From a virus: a stretch of 35,516 bases of DNA. Positions within the stretch are counted from its first letter, which is position 1. Every line of letters begins with the position of its first letter. The stretch covers positions 1 through 35,516 of IMG/VR virus record IMGVR_UViG_3300043331_002379, one strand, 5' to 3'. Positions 1 to 6,565 of this stretch are shown piece by piece. The notes under the pieces were generated by a model. That model was not told where the DNA came from. It worked only from the letters and a program-made list of their open reading frames with translations, and searched no databases. The position numbers and the translations under genes were made by a program.

Positions 1-125
1 GTGCAATAGAGCAGCGGATCGGCCCGCCAGCACTGCCGCAGGTCGAGGTAGAGCTGCAGGGCCACCGGGCTAGTCGGTGGGGGCGTGGCCGTTGGTGCGT
101 GCCGATTGGGGGCCTTGAAGGCCAT
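1..125 (-). CDS. Terminase large subunit, N-terminus only (runs off left edge)
   Basis: Only about 41 codons are inside the window, so the identity is inferred mainly from position directly after the small terminase. The visible peptide ends in ALQLYLDLRQCW and ADPLLYC, like the short helical lead-in before the ATPase domain of large terminases. I chose the ATG at 125 because GGGGAG stands about five bases upstream on the minus strand; the in-frame GTG at 65 has no ribosome site. This start overlaps the end of the small terminase gene by 56 nt in another frame. The large subunit would be the ATP-driven packaging motor and nuclease. No ATPase or nuclease motif is visible here. Confidence 0.5.
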   Translation of the reverse strand, partial: MAFKAPNRHAPTATPPPTSPVALQLYLDLRQCWRADPLLYC

Positions 126-489
126 GGCTCTCCCCGTTCTCCATGGGGGCCCTGGCTGCCCGGAGGAGGTCGGCCAGGCCGGTGTGATCGCTCAGATCCT
201 TGGTATCGAGCTGCGGCACGTAGCCGCGGTCTTTGCCGAGGGTACGCAGGGCGAACTGCACGGCCCACGCCTCGCTGGTCTGCAGGGCGTGCCACAGGGC
301 GAGTTCGGCGGTATCGACCATCTCGCCGCGTTCGTACTGGCAGGCGGCGGCCACGGTTGGGTAGCGCTGGATGTAGCGTTCGACCGTATCGTGGCTGCAG
401 CCGAGGCGTTTGGCGGCCAGGAAGATCATGCCCTTGGTGGCGTGCAGGGCGGCGGCGACCTGGTCGGCGGTGTAGCGTTGTTTGGCCAT
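70..489 (-). CDS. Terminase small subunit-like DNA-binding protein
   Basis: A 139-residue protein. Residues 8-42 form a Fis/HTH-type helix-turn-helix (AAKRLGCSHDTVERYI). A helical part follows, ending in FALRTLGKDRGYV near residues 79-91, a signature I associate with small terminases and related phage HTH proteins. Such proteins recognise the packaging site and hand DNA to the large subunit. The gene starts 3 nt after the methyltransferase stop, and the putative large terminase starts inside its 3' end, so the three are probably one transcript. The C-terminal tail (from about 110) is Gly/Pro/Asn-rich and probably disordered. It could instead be a generic HTH protein, but the location argues for terminase. 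Confidence 0.6.
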   Translation of the reverse strand: MAKQRYTADQVAAALHATKGMIFLAAKRLGCSHDTVERYIQRYPTVAAACQYERGEMVDTAELALWHALQTSEAWAVQFALRTLGKDRGYVPQLDTKDLSDHTGLADLLRAARAPMENGESHGLQGPQSARTNGHAPTD

Positions 490-492
490 ACG

Positions 493-1815
493 TTACGCAG
501 ACTCCGCACATGAGGACAGGAGAACGGGCGTCTGGCCCGTCAGATCGACCCAGCGTTGCAGGGCGACGGCGACAAATTCGGGCGACAGGTCGAGGGCATA
601 GACCCGGCGTCCGAGCTGCTCGCCGGTGATCAGTTGACTGCCCGAGCCGCAGAAGGGTTCGTAGCACACCTCGCCCGGCAAGGTATGCTGGCGCATCGGC
701 GTTTCCCACAGTTCGATCGGCTTCGGGGTGGGATGCAGGCGCGCCTGCGGCGAGAGATCCTGGCCATAGTGCCACACCGTGTTGGGGTAATCCTCGCCGC
801 GGCGGGGCGGCGGGTGCCCCTGCTGCCAGCCGAAGAGGCACGGTTCGTGCGCGTTCATGTAGTAGGAGTGCCCAATCACCGGACGGGTCTTGCTCCAGAT
901 GATCTGCTGGTGGAAGAGGATGCCGGCCGCCTTCCAGGCCGCGGCCAGGATGTGTTGCTGGCGCGACGCGTGCCAGCAGTACCAGGCAGCGTTGGGGGCC
1001 ACGGCCTCCTGCAGCGCGACGGTGACGAAGGCCTGATACAGCGGCGCCACATCGGTCTGGTCCCAGTCGGTGTATTTGGTGCTCCAGTCCTTGTTTTTCT
1101 TGCGCCTCATCTCTTCCGATTCCTTGCTCCCGACCGGATGGTCCATGCCGGTATAGCCCACGCCGTAAGGCGGATCGGTGGCGAACAGGATGGCGCGGGC
1201 ACCATCCATGAGGCGCTGCACGGTGGCGCCATCGGTGGCATCGCCACACAGCAGGCGATGGCTGCCGAGCTGCCAGAGCTGGCCCCACGCCACGCCATAG
1301 TGGGCGCGCAGGGCCTCCCCCGCATCGAGCCGCGGCTCCACATCGCGCAGCTCCCCGCGGGGCATGGCCGCTTGCGTCTCTTGCCGCAAGCTGTCGAGCA
1401 GGGCCTGCACCGCACTGTGCTGGCTGTGAATCTGCGCCAGCAGGCTGTCCTGCACCTCGGCAGCGCGTTCGGCCAGGGCCGCCAGCGGATCGAGGGTGGC
1501 GAGAATCAGGCGCTCTTCGTCCACGGTCAGATCGAGATAGGTCACGGGGATGGCGGGCTGATGGGTTTCGATGGCCAGGGCGACCCGCAGATGGCCGTCA
1601 ACGAGATGGCCGGTGGTCTGGTTGACCAGCACGTCCTGCACCACGCCCACCTCCTCGAGCACCCCCTGCAGCGCGGCTTTTTGATAGTCGGGATGGCGCC
1701 GCCAGTTCTCGGGGTGGGGGAGCAGCGTGGTCGGATCGGCCACGTCCGAGCGCACGATGCGATTGCGCCAGGGCACGGCGGATGAAGCAGCACGCGGACG
1801 AGCACGCGAGGGCAT
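493..1815 (-). CDS. ParB-fused DNA methyltransferase (beta-class, N4-cytosine/N6-adenine)
   Basis: 440 residues. The N-terminal 110 or so resemble a ParB/Srx-type domain, with VDGHLRVALAI at 72-82. The methyltransferase follows with motifs in the permuted order of beta-class enzymes: catalytic DPPY at 214-217, then the AdoMet-binding FCGSGS at 388-393 followed by RRVYALDLSPEFVAVA. Family knowledge: such enzymes methylate the exocyclic amino group of A or C and, in phages, usually protect DNA from host restriction. It lies directly upstream of the terminase genes. No restriction partner is adjacent, so it is probably an orphan enzyme. The target sequence cannot be read from the gene. Confidence 0.88.
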   Translation of the reverse strand: MPSRARPRAASSAVPWRNRIVRSDVADPTTLLPHPENWRRHPDYQKAALQGVLEEVGVVQDVLVNQTTGHLVDGHLRVALAIETHQPAIPVTYLDLTVDEERLILATLDPLAALAERAAEVQDSLLAQIHSQHSAVQALLDSLRQETQAAMPRGELRDVEPRLDAGEALRAHYGVAWGQLWQLGSHRLLCGDATDGATVQRLMDGARAILFATDPPYGVGYTGMDHPVGSKESEEMRRKKNKDWSTKYTDWDQTDVAPLYQAFVTVALQEAVAPNAAWYCWHASRQQHILAAAWKAAGILFHQQIIWSKTRPVIGHSYYMNAHEPCLFGWQQGHPPPRRGEDYPNTVWHYGQDLSPQARLHPTPKPIELWETPMRQHTLPGEVCYEPFCGSGSQLITGEQLGRRVYALDLSPEFVAVALQRWVDLTGQTPVLLSSCAESA

Positions 1816-1975
1816 AGGCGATTTTCCTGGCAGTTTAGCGGTGAATTGCCGATAATCTCCTGATGGATTGATCCGTATGGGGCGTGGAGCCTTGCACGTC
1901 CCATACGGGAGGCTCTCTCCTCAACGGCCCCGAAGAGGAGCTGAAAAAGTATAACAGAATGAGAGGATTTTCCCT
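1816..1975. promoter_or_regulatory. Divergent intergenic region with a 14-bp stem-loop
   Basis: This 160-nt gap separates the minus-strand methyltransferase from the plus-strand early block. It holds a strong inverted repeat: CCGTATGGG (1873-1881) and CGTG (1883-1886) pair with CACG (1895-1898) and CCCATACGG (1900-1908), one G-T wobble between, loop GAGCCTTG. Downstream is TATAAC (1950-1955), a plausible plus-strand -10, but no good -35 stands 16-18 nt before it. It could be an operator shared by the divergent promoters or a leader hairpin. Confidence 0.45.
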
Positions 1976-2548
1976 ATGGAGTCCCCGATGTCCCCTGACG
2001 AGCTGGCCCAGAAAGTGTTTTCAGACCGCCGGCTCGAGGCGCTCTTGGATGACGACCTGCTCACCTTCTTGCAGCCCAAGCCGGGCAGCGCAGGCATGCC
2101 GCCGACCATGGTGGTGGCCACCCACACCGGCACGGGCCTGCGCTTGCTCTCCATCCTGATTGACGACCCGCGCTTTGACCAGTGGGAGATGCGCATGCAG
2201 ATCATGCGCGAAGTGGGCCAGCGGCTTGGGGCCCAGCAGCAGCGGGTGGTCGCGCTGGTGTTTGCCTCCGAGGCGTGGATGAAAACCTTGTCGGTGGCGG
2301 AGTGGCAGCAGGGCGACCGCCGGCCTGCCGGCGACTACCAGGATCGCGAGGAGGTGCTGGTGGTGCTGGCCCAAACCCTGGATGGGCGGTCGCGCAGCGC
2401 CATAGCCCGCATCGAACGCACGGCGCAGGGGGCCATCAAGCGGGTCGCCCCGTGGCAACGCACGCCCCCCAGCGACCAGACACGGTCAGCGCTCCTGCAG
2501 GCCGCCTGGCAGGGGTATGCCCGGGCCATGCTGCAGCCCCTGAATTGA
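1976..2548 (+). CDS. Conserved phage protein of unknown function
   Basis: 190 residues, first gene of the plus-strand early block. I do not recognise a named domain. The middle, VVALVFASEAWMKTL followed by DREEVLVVLAQTLDGRSRSAIARIER, recalls a family of uncharacterised phage and bacterial proteins with the pattern SEAW ... DRxE ... DGR, probably alpha/beta. There is no signal peptide, membrane segment or cysteine cluster. The start at 1976 has AGAGGA upstream; the in-frame ATG at 1988 is an alternative, with GGAG six bases before it. It is followed after 10 nt by the XRE regulator gene, so the two are probably co-transcribed. Confidence 0.75.
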   Translation: MESPMSPDELAQKVFSDRRLEALLDDDLLTFLQPKPGSAGMPPTMVVATHTGTGLRLLSILIDDPRFDQWEMRMQIMREVGQRLGAQQQRVVALVFASEAWMKTLSVAEWQQGDRRPAGDYQDREEVLVVLAQTLDGRSRSAIARIERTAQGAIKRVAPWQRTPPSDQTRSALLQAAWQGYARAMLQPLN

Positions 2549-2558
2549 GGAGGCACGG

Positions 2559-2987
2559 ATGGTCACGGCCACGAGCAAACGCCCCTATACCTTCCAACGC
2601 CGCCGCCGTCCCCAGGGGTTTCCGTGCGGCATCGCCAGCCATACGCATCTGACGCGGGGCGACCGCGAACGCTGCTCCCGCGAGCAGGAAGCCGCCGGGG
2701 TGCCCGAGGTGCCCAAGCGCCGTGGGCGCGAGCGCACCAGCGACACCCCGCTCCCGCCACGCAGTGCGGCGGTACGGCAGCTCCGGCTGCTGCATGGCCT
2801 GACGCAGCGCGAGCTGGCCAGCCTGCTGGGCATCAGCGTGCATACCCTGTCGGCTCTCGAGCGCGGGCGCTACGAGGCCACCGAGCCACTCCTACGGTTG
2901 GCGCGGGCCCTGATGGCACGCAGAGAGCACGAAAAGAGGCCAGAGCGAGTCGATTTTTATGGTATTTTATCGGAGAATGTACGATAA
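2559..2987 (+). CDS. XRE-family helix-turn-helix regulator
   Basis: 142 residues. The C-terminal half carries an HTH_3/XRE domain (about 71-118): VRQLRLLHGLTQRELASLLGI, then SVHTLSALERGRYEA with the recognition helix, then LLRLARAL. The N-terminal 65 residues are Arg- and Pro-rich and likely flexible. GAGGAGG stands 5 nt before the ATG. It sits in the early plus block rather than beside the CI-like gene at 6561-6788, so it may be a second regulator, for example of early or middle genes. A 13-bp palindrome immediately after the gene (2991-3003) is a candidate site for it; that link is inference. Confidence 0.8.
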   Translation: MVTATSKRPYTFQRRRRPQGFPCGIASHTHLTRGDRERCSREQEAAGVPEVPKRRGRERTSDTPLPPRSAAVRQLRLLHGLTQRELASLLGISVHTLSALERGRYEATEPLLRLARALMARREHEKRPERVDFYGILSENVR

Positions 2988-2990
2988 TCT

Positions 2991-3003
2991 ATGCGTATCG
3001 CAT
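2991..3003. promoter_or_regulatory. Perfect palindrome ATGCG-TAT-CGCAT
   Basis: A 13-bp inverted repeat just after the stop of the XRE gene and just 3' of GATAAT (2983-2988), a -10-like hexamer without a convincing -35. It could be an operator for the adjacent XRE protein controlling the gene at 3087. It is short enough to be chance. Confidence 0.3.
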
Positions 3004-3086
3004 GGTGCGGTACGGTTGGCCCGACCAGGGTTGCCGCCCTGGCCAGGCCGGTGTTCACGTCCCCCCTAGCATGTGAGGTTGCGAAC

Positions 3087-3806
3087 ATGGCAATGGTACC
3101 ACAGCCATCCGCGAATGGCACCCAGCCCATCACCCCTACCCAGGCCCTGTGGCGGGCGCTGCTGGTGCAGACCGCTTCCGACGCCTACCAGAAGCTCCCG
3201 GAGAATGCCTCACGCATCGATATGGCGGTCAGGCTCATCCTGGCCGACGCCGTGACGCTGGTCGACGCCCACACCGCCGAGGTCACGTCCCTGGACAGCG
3301 GCGCCGTCTACATGGTCGACAGCGCCTGTTCCTGCAAGGATTTCGCCGAGGCGGCGCCCCACAAGTTCTGCAAGCACCGACTGGCGCGGGCCTTATTCCT
3401 GCGTACCATGGAGGCGGCGAAAGCCTACCAGGTGCCGGCCCTTCCCGAGGTCCAGCCCGACGCGACGCCGACCGAGGTGCCGGCGCAGTACTTGATCCCC
3501 ATGCACGGCAAAACCTTTATTCTCTATAACGGCCTGCGCTACCTGGCCGAACAGCGCGGCCTGCGCGACATCCAGGTGACGCCGATCAGCGTGACCAGCG
3601 AGCTGGCGGTGTTCCAGGCCACGGCGCATTTTGACTGCGGGCGTACCTGGAGCGAGATCGGCGACGCCACGCCGAGCAACGTCGGCAAGAAGGTGGCGCA
3701 CGCCTTTATCCGCATGGCGGCGACGCGGGCCAAGGCGCGGTGCTTGCGGGAAGCGCTGCGCATCGATCTGGTCGCCTTTGAGGAACTGGAAGGCGACGCC
3801 GAATAA
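3087..3806 (+). CDS. SWIM zinc-finger protein with annealing-protein-like C-terminus
   Basis: 239 residues from the ATG at 3087, which has GAGG about nine bases upstream; the frame is open back to 2991, but those 32 residues lack character. A SWIM zinc finger is visible: C81-S-C83, then C95-K-H97, in the form CxC-x(11)-CxH. The C-terminal half (about 130-235) contains YLIPMHGKTFILYNGL and IGDATPSNVGKKVAHAFIRMAATRAKARCLREAL. I associate that arrangement with uncharacterised phage proteins that resemble Rad52/ERF-type single-strand annealing proteins; this is inference. A role in DNA metabolism is likely. A second, RecT-like annealing candidate lies at 12289. Confidence 0.7.
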   Translation: MAMVPQPSANGTQPITPTQALWRALLVQTASDAYQKLPENASRIDMAVRLILADAVTLVDAHTAEVTSLDSGAVYMVDSACSCKDFAEAAPHKFCKHRLARALFLRTMEAAKAYQVPALPEVQPDATPTEVPAQYLIPMHGKTFILYNGLRYLAEQRGLRDIQVTPISVTSELAVFQATAHFDCGRTWSEIGDATPSNVGKKVAHAFIRMAATRAKARCLREALRIDLVAFEELEGDAE

Positions 3807-3814
3807 CCACGCAC

Positions 3815-3840
3815 GGGGGCCTGCGCGCCCCCACAAGGAG
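3815..3840 (+). promoter_or_regulatory. GC hairpin plus Shine-Dalgarno cassette, copy 1
   Basis: GGGGGC (3815-3820) pairs with GCCCCC (3827-3832), loop CTGCGC. AC and AAGGAG (3835-3840) follow, then ATG at 3848. It begins 9 nt after the preceding stop codon and has no T-run. Near-identical cassettes stand before the genes at 5170 and 5796. Confidence 0.7.
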
Positions 3841-3847
3841 ATCCCCC

Positions 3848-4192
3848 ATGAGTGCCTACAGCCACGCCAAACGCACCCGCTTCCTGGCCCAGCTCACCCT
3901 GGCCGGGGTCGATTATGCCCTGCGGCAGCCCTGCGGAGAAATCCGCCTGCTGAAACCGACCGGCAGCGTGCAGGTACTCTGCCCCCTGACCGCCGTCGCC
4001 TGGCACAGCCTGAGCGACATCTATCCGCTCGAGTGCTACCGGCAAGCGGGCGAGGCCCTCGGGCTGCCCCGGGGGATGGTCGAGGCGATCCAGCGGGCGG
4101 CGGATTTTCCCCTCCAGTCCCGCGGTTCCTGGTGGCGCACGCAGCTCGAGCAGGCCCTGGGCATCGGAGGCGACGAATCTTCGTTGCATTAA
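3848..4192 (+). CDS. Small phage protein, unknown function
   Basis: 114 residues; no family recognised. It is mixed alpha/beta without membrane segments or metal-binding clusters. The beginning, KRTRFLAQLTLAGVDYALRQPCGEIRLLKP, looks like a compact globular fold, and the end is helical. AAGGAG lies 7 nt before the ATG and a GC hairpin immediately before that. A promoter begins inside its last codons (4184), so the next gene can be expressed separately. Confidence 0.7.
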   Translation: MSAYSHAKRTRFLAQLTLAGVDYALRQPCGEIRLLKPTGSVQVLCPLTAVAWHSLSDIYPLECYRQAGEALGLPRGMVEAIQRAADFPLQSRGSWWRTQLEQALGIGGDESSLH

Positions 4193-4212
4193 TACGGCGA
4201 ATTGCTTATATT
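4184..4212 (+). promoter_or_regulatory. Sigma-70-like promoter
   Basis: TTGCAT (4184-4189), 17-nt spacer, TATATT (4207-4212; 5 of 6 to consensus). It overlaps the end of the upstream gene and would drive the 4272 gene and those after it. The transcript would begin at about 4219, at the base of the hairpin at 4218-4238. Confidence 0.5.
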
Positions 4213-4217
4213 CTAGT

Positions 4218-4238
4218 CGTGGCGCGTGGGGCGCCACG
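4218..4238 (+). promoter_or_regulatory. GC hairpin, copy 2 (GTGGG loop)
   Basis: CGTGGCGC (4218-4225) pairs perfectly with GCGCCACG (4231-4238) around a GTGGG loop. The hairpin at 5137-5157 has the same loop but a different stem, so the loop may be what is recognised. It lies at the expected 5' end of the transcript from the promoter at 4184. Confidence 0.6.
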
Positions 4239-4251
4239 CGGTATAACCTCT

Positions 4252-4269
4252 TGAAGTTGGGAGACTTCA
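4252..4269 (+). promoter_or_regulatory. Hairpin with Shine-Dalgarno in its loop, copy 1
   Basis: TGAAGT and ACTTCA form a 6-bp stem around TGGGAG, which is the ribosome site for the ATG at 4272. The identical 18 nt recurs at 7600-7617 directly before the helicase gene, 3.3 kb away. Identity of stem and loop before two unrelated coding sequences suggests a shared RNA or DNA signal. Confidence 0.7.
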
Positions 4270-4271
4270 CC

Positions 4272-4463
4272 ATGACCGAGAAAATCGCGCAGTACCAGGT
4301 CCAGGGCCTGACGGCCCGGGGCTGGGTGACCGCGCTGACCACCACCGACCACGCCGAGGCGCTGGCCGAGATGAACCGCCTGCTCACCTATGGCGTGCAG
4401 GAACGCGCTGTCCGGCTGGTGCCGCTGTATGCCCACGACGGGCCAGAATGGAGGCAGCCATGA
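4272..4463 (+). CDS. Small phage protein, unknown function
   Basis: 63 residues beginning MTEKIAQYQVQGLT. The frame is open to 4251, but the ATG at 4272 is correctly spaced from GGGAG in the hairpin loop. The pattern (QYQVQGLTARGWVTALTT, then a helix, then VRLVPLY) suggests a small beta-alpha-beta fold; no family is recognised. Its TGA overlaps the ATG of the next gene (ATGA at 4460-4463), implying translational coupling. Confidence 0.65.
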   Translation: MTEKIAQYQVQGLTARGWVTALTTTDHAEALAEMNRLLTYGVQERAVRLVPLYAHDGPEWRQP

Positions 4464-4813
4464 TCACCCGCGACCAGGCCATAGTGGCCTTCCGTGCCAT
4501 GCGGGCCAATGCCAGGGCCCTGCGCGACGCGCAGGAGGCAGAAGACCGTGGCACCGGCTGCCTCGACCCCGCCATGATCGGGTTGCGCCTGGCGCAACAC
4601 ACCCTGCGCCCGGTGTTTGCCGCGCAGGGGCCGCTGACCAGCATGGCTATCTGGCGCACCCTGCAGCCGCTGATCGAACGCTATCGCGCCAGGAAAGCCC
4701 AGTGTCGCGCCGCCGACCAGACAGACGACGCCACGCTCTTCGGCGGCATCACGGTGGGCCTGATCTGGGCCAAGGCGATCCTGCAGGATCTCGCCGAAGG
4801 AGGCACCCTATGA
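4460..4813 (+). CDS. Small helical phage protein, unknown function
   Basis: 117 residues, mostly alpha-helical (AIVAFRAMRANARALRDAQEAED; MAIWRTLQPLIERYRARKA). No domain is recognised. GGAGG at 4449-4453 sets the start at 4460 rather than the in-frame ATG at 4448. It is joined to its neighbours by ATGA overlaps at both ends (4460-4463 and 4810-4813), so it belongs to a tightly coupled trio of small early proteins. Confidence 0.7.
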   Translation: MITRDQAIVAFRAMRANARALRDAQEAEDRGTGCLDPAMIGLRLAQHTLRPVFAAQGPLTSMAIWRTLQPLIERYRARKAQCRAADQTDDATLFGGITVGLIWAKAILQDLAEGGTL

Positions 4814-5127
4814 GCACCCGCGAGCATCTGCCCACTCTCCAGGACTTCCTGCCTCTGGGACCGACGCCGTCTGACGAAGCGTGCGCCCAGGTCGGCACCG
4901 CCGACTACCAGGCGCAGGCCATCCACGAGTGCCGCCGCTTCATCGCCTTGCTGCGGCACACCTTCGGGGGCGAACCCCAGGGCGCACGCCTGGCCGTCAA
5001 AGCCTTCGCGCACGACTTTGGGACGTACTACGAAGTGATCTGCCGCTTTGACCCCGATGACCAGGAGGCCGTCGACTATGCCTGGCAGTGCGAGGGCCAC
5101 GCGCCCGCGACCTGGCAGGGGTTTTAA
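4810..5127 (+). CDS. Small phage protein, unknown function
   Basis: 105 residues, last of the coupled trio. AGGAGG precedes the ATG. The core, VKAFAHDFGTYYEVICRFDPDDQEAVDYAWQCEG and then APATW, resembles uncharacterised early proteins I associate with many phages; no biochemical role is known to me. A single domain, no membrane segment. The stop is followed after 9 nt by the GC hairpin at 5137. Confidence 0.72.
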   Translation: MSTREHLPTLQDFLPLGPTPSDEACAQVGTADYQAQAIHECRRFIALLRHTFGGEPQGARLAVKAFAHDFGTYYEVICRFDPDDQEAVDYAWQCEGHAPATWQGF

Positions 5128-5136
5128 CCACCCAAC

Positions 5137-5166
5137 GCGGGGGCGTGGGGCCCCCGCACAGGAGAT
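5137..5166 (+). promoter_or_regulatory. GC hairpin plus Shine-Dalgarno cassette, copy 3
   Basis: GCGGGGGC (5137-5144) pairs with GCCCCCGC (5150-5157) around GTGGG; ACAGGAGAT follows and ATG is at 5170. The stem is identical to the copy at 5761-5780 and the loop to the one at 4226-4230. There is no T-run, so a simple intrinsic terminator is unlikely. Confidence 0.7.
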
Positions 5167-5169
5167 CCG

Positions 5170-5565
5170 ATGCTGAATGCCGCCCAGATCACCCAATACC
5201 TCAGTCCGCTGCTGCGGCAGCTCCAGCGGGCCCGCACCAAGACCGACCTGGCCAGCCCGGCCTATTACCGCCTCGACGCCCGCCTCGCCGGGGTGAACGA
5301 GGCGCACCTGCTGCTGGCCGACGTGGCCAACGCGCAGGCGCCCCTGCCGCCCGCCACGGTGGGCACCCTCAGTGCCCAGGACATCATCGATCTGCTCGAG
5401 GCGCTCATGAGCCGCGCAGGTGAACGCCACCAGCAGGCCAGCGACAGCCAGCGGACGTACCAGGCCAACGTACTCATCGGCCTCGGGTGGGCGTATCTCA
5501 CCGTGGTGCCCGCAGCCCAGGCTGCTGAGGCGCAGGCCCGCCAACAGGAGGTGATGCATGGCTGA
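5170..5565 (+). CDS. Small helical phage protein, unknown function
   Basis: 131 residues with long helices (ITQYLSPLLRQLQRARTKTDL; AQDIIDLLEALMSRAGERHQQASDS). Residues 96-115 (TYQANVLIGLGWAYLTVVPA) are hydrophobic and might be a weak membrane or buried helix. No family recognised. It overlaps the next gene by 8 nt. Expression is probably set by the hairpin-ribosome-site cassette upstream. Confidence 0.65.
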   Translation: MLNAAQITQYLSPLLRQLQRARTKTDLASPAYYRLDARLAGVNEAHLLLADVANAQAPLPPATVGTLSAQDIIDLLEALMSRAGERHQQASDSQRTYQANVLIGLGWAYLTVVPAAQAAEAQARQQEVMHG

Positions 5566-5752
5566 CGACCAGCGACCCGCTCTGGTACGCACGGACGACG
5601 CCGCGACCATCGCGGCCCAGGCCAGGGAACTGGCCGACATCGTGGCCACCCTGCATCGCACCAATATGCATCTGGCCGACCTGATGGAAGCCGTCCTGGC
5701 CCTCACCGATGAAGTGCGCGGGGTGAAGGTCACCCTGCGTTTAAACCGCTAA
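5558..5752 (+). CDS. Small coiled-coil phage protein, unknown function
   Basis: 64 residues. The middle (about 15-55, AATIAAQARELADIVATLHRTNMHLADLMEAVLAL) has heptad-like spacing and is probably a short coiled coil, so it may act as an oligomer. CAGGAGGTG precedes the ATG. It overlaps the upstream gene by 8 nt and is probably translated with it. No function can be assigned. Confidence 0.6.
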   Translation: MADDQRPALVRTDDAATIAAQARELADIVATLHRTNMHLADLMEAVLALTDEVRGVKVTLRLNR

Positions 5753-5760
5753 CTGTCAAC

Positions 5761-5789
5761 GCGGGGGCACCAGCCCCCGCCACAAGGAG
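5761..5789 (+). promoter_or_regulatory. GC hairpin plus Shine-Dalgarno cassette, copy 4
   Basis: GCGGGGGC (5761-5768) pairs with GCCCCCGC (5773-5780) around ACCA; CACAAGGAG follows (AAGGAG 5784-5789) and ATG is at 5796. The sequence CACAAGGAGAT is shared with copy 1 and nearly with copy 3. Confidence 0.7.
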
Positions 5790-5795
5790 ATGACG

Positions 5796-6206
5796 ATGGA
5801 GACCATACGGCGGATCATGACCGATCGCGTGCCCCTGCGCGATCCGAGCGACCTCAACGTACCGGTGGGCGAGCTGTTTGTGATGGCCAACCCGCTGGCA
5901 GCAGACGCCACGCGGGTGGCAGCCCCGGCCTTCGTGGTGGCCCCGCTGGACGGTCCCGACCAGACGCTGTGCGACGCCATCCAGCAGACGACCGGGCATT
6001 GGCCGCGCCTGCTGGGCTGGCACCCGCTGCGCGACCGCCGCCAGAGCTTTCTGACCTGGCACTGCGACGTCTGTTCCTGCGACGCGGATGGAGTGGAAGC
6101 CACGACCGCCCGGGCCGGGGCCTGGGTGTGCGACGCGTGCGCCGCGGGCTGGGACGAGATGCAACGCGACGAGGAGGCCGAGGAGGCCGAGAAAGGAACC
6201 TGCTGA
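5796..6206 (+). CDS. Zinc-ribbon-like phage protein, unknown function
   Basis: 136 residues. The start at 5796 is spaced 6 nt from AAGGAG, whereas the in-frame ATG at 5790 touches it. Near the C-terminus are paired cysteines (CDVCSC and, about 20 residues later, CDACAAGWDEM), consistent with a zinc ribbon. An acidic tail (EEAEEAEKG) follows. The first half has no recognisable motif. A regulatory or nucleic-acid-binding role is possible but unproven. Confidence 0.65.
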   Translation: METIRRIMTDRVPLRDPSDLNVPVGELFVMANPLAADATRVAAPAFVVAPLDGPDQTLCDAIQQTTGHWPRLLGWHPLRDRRQSFLTWHCDVCSCDADGVEATTARAGAWVCDACAAGWDEMQRDEEAEEAEKGTC

Positions 6207-6239
6207 TGTCTGGACAGCAAGACTGAGAGGAGCCTCCCC

Positions 6240-6461
6240 ATGATCCGATCCCGTGCCGACCGTTGCAGCGGCCCCCTCGAGATCGATCTCGCCGGCCCGC
6301 AGGGCAACGCCTTTGCGCTGTTGGGGCTGGCCACGAAGCTGGCCGCCCAGCTCGGCCTCGATGGCGAGGCGGTGCAGACCGAGCTGCAGGCGGGTGACTA
6401 CGAGCATCTGGTGGCCACTTTTGACCGCCACTTTGGGGCCTTCGTGGTGCTCTACCGCTAA
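6240..6461 (+). CDS. Conserved small phage protein (GPQGNAF family), unknown function
   Basis: 73 residues. The pattern LEIDLAGPQGNAFALLGLATKLAAQLGLDG, then GDYEHLVATFDRHFGAFVVLYR, matches a small protein I have seen in many unrelated phages, with no known activity. It fills the whole ORF, so it is complete. GAGAGGAG lies upstream of the ATG. It is the last gene of the early plus block and is followed directly by a terminator-like hairpin. Confidence 0.75.
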   Translation: MIRSRADRCSGPLEIDLAGPQGNAFALLGLATKLAAQLGLDGEAVQTELQAGDYEHLVATFDRHFGAFVVLYR

Positions 6462-6471
6462 AACCCCTCGG

Positions 6472-6489
6472 GGGCCACTCCGGTGGCCC
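6472..6489 (+). terminator. Terminator-like hairpin after the early block
   Basis: GGGCCAC (6472-6478), tetraloop TCCG, GTGGCCC (6483-6489), then TCGTTCT, ten bases after the stop at 6461. The T-run is poor. Its position between converging genes supports transcription termination. Confidence 0.5.
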
Positions 6490-6530
6490 TCGTTCTAGGC
6501 TTAGAGTGCCCTCGCCTAACCCTGCTATGA

Positions 6531-6565
6531 GGTCACATACTTCTGATAACATCAATTATGTCACC
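6531..6565. terminator. Nested inverted repeat at the 3' end of the repressor gene
   Basis: GGTCACATA (6531-6539) and TATGTCACC (6557-6565) are arms with one mismatch; inside them TGAT (6544-6547) and ATCA (6551-6554) form a second arm pair. The site overlaps the stop of the minus-strand repressor. It may be that gene's terminator or a protein-binding site. Confidence 0.3.

Noticed and set aside
2991-3086. Upstream extension of the SWIM protein gene to 2991
   Set aside because: The extra 32 residues have no conserved look and the ATG at 3087 has the better ribosome site.
6205-6225. Seven-codon mini-ORF between the 5796 and 6240 genes
   Set aside because: Too short to support; probably just spacer overlapping the preceding stop.
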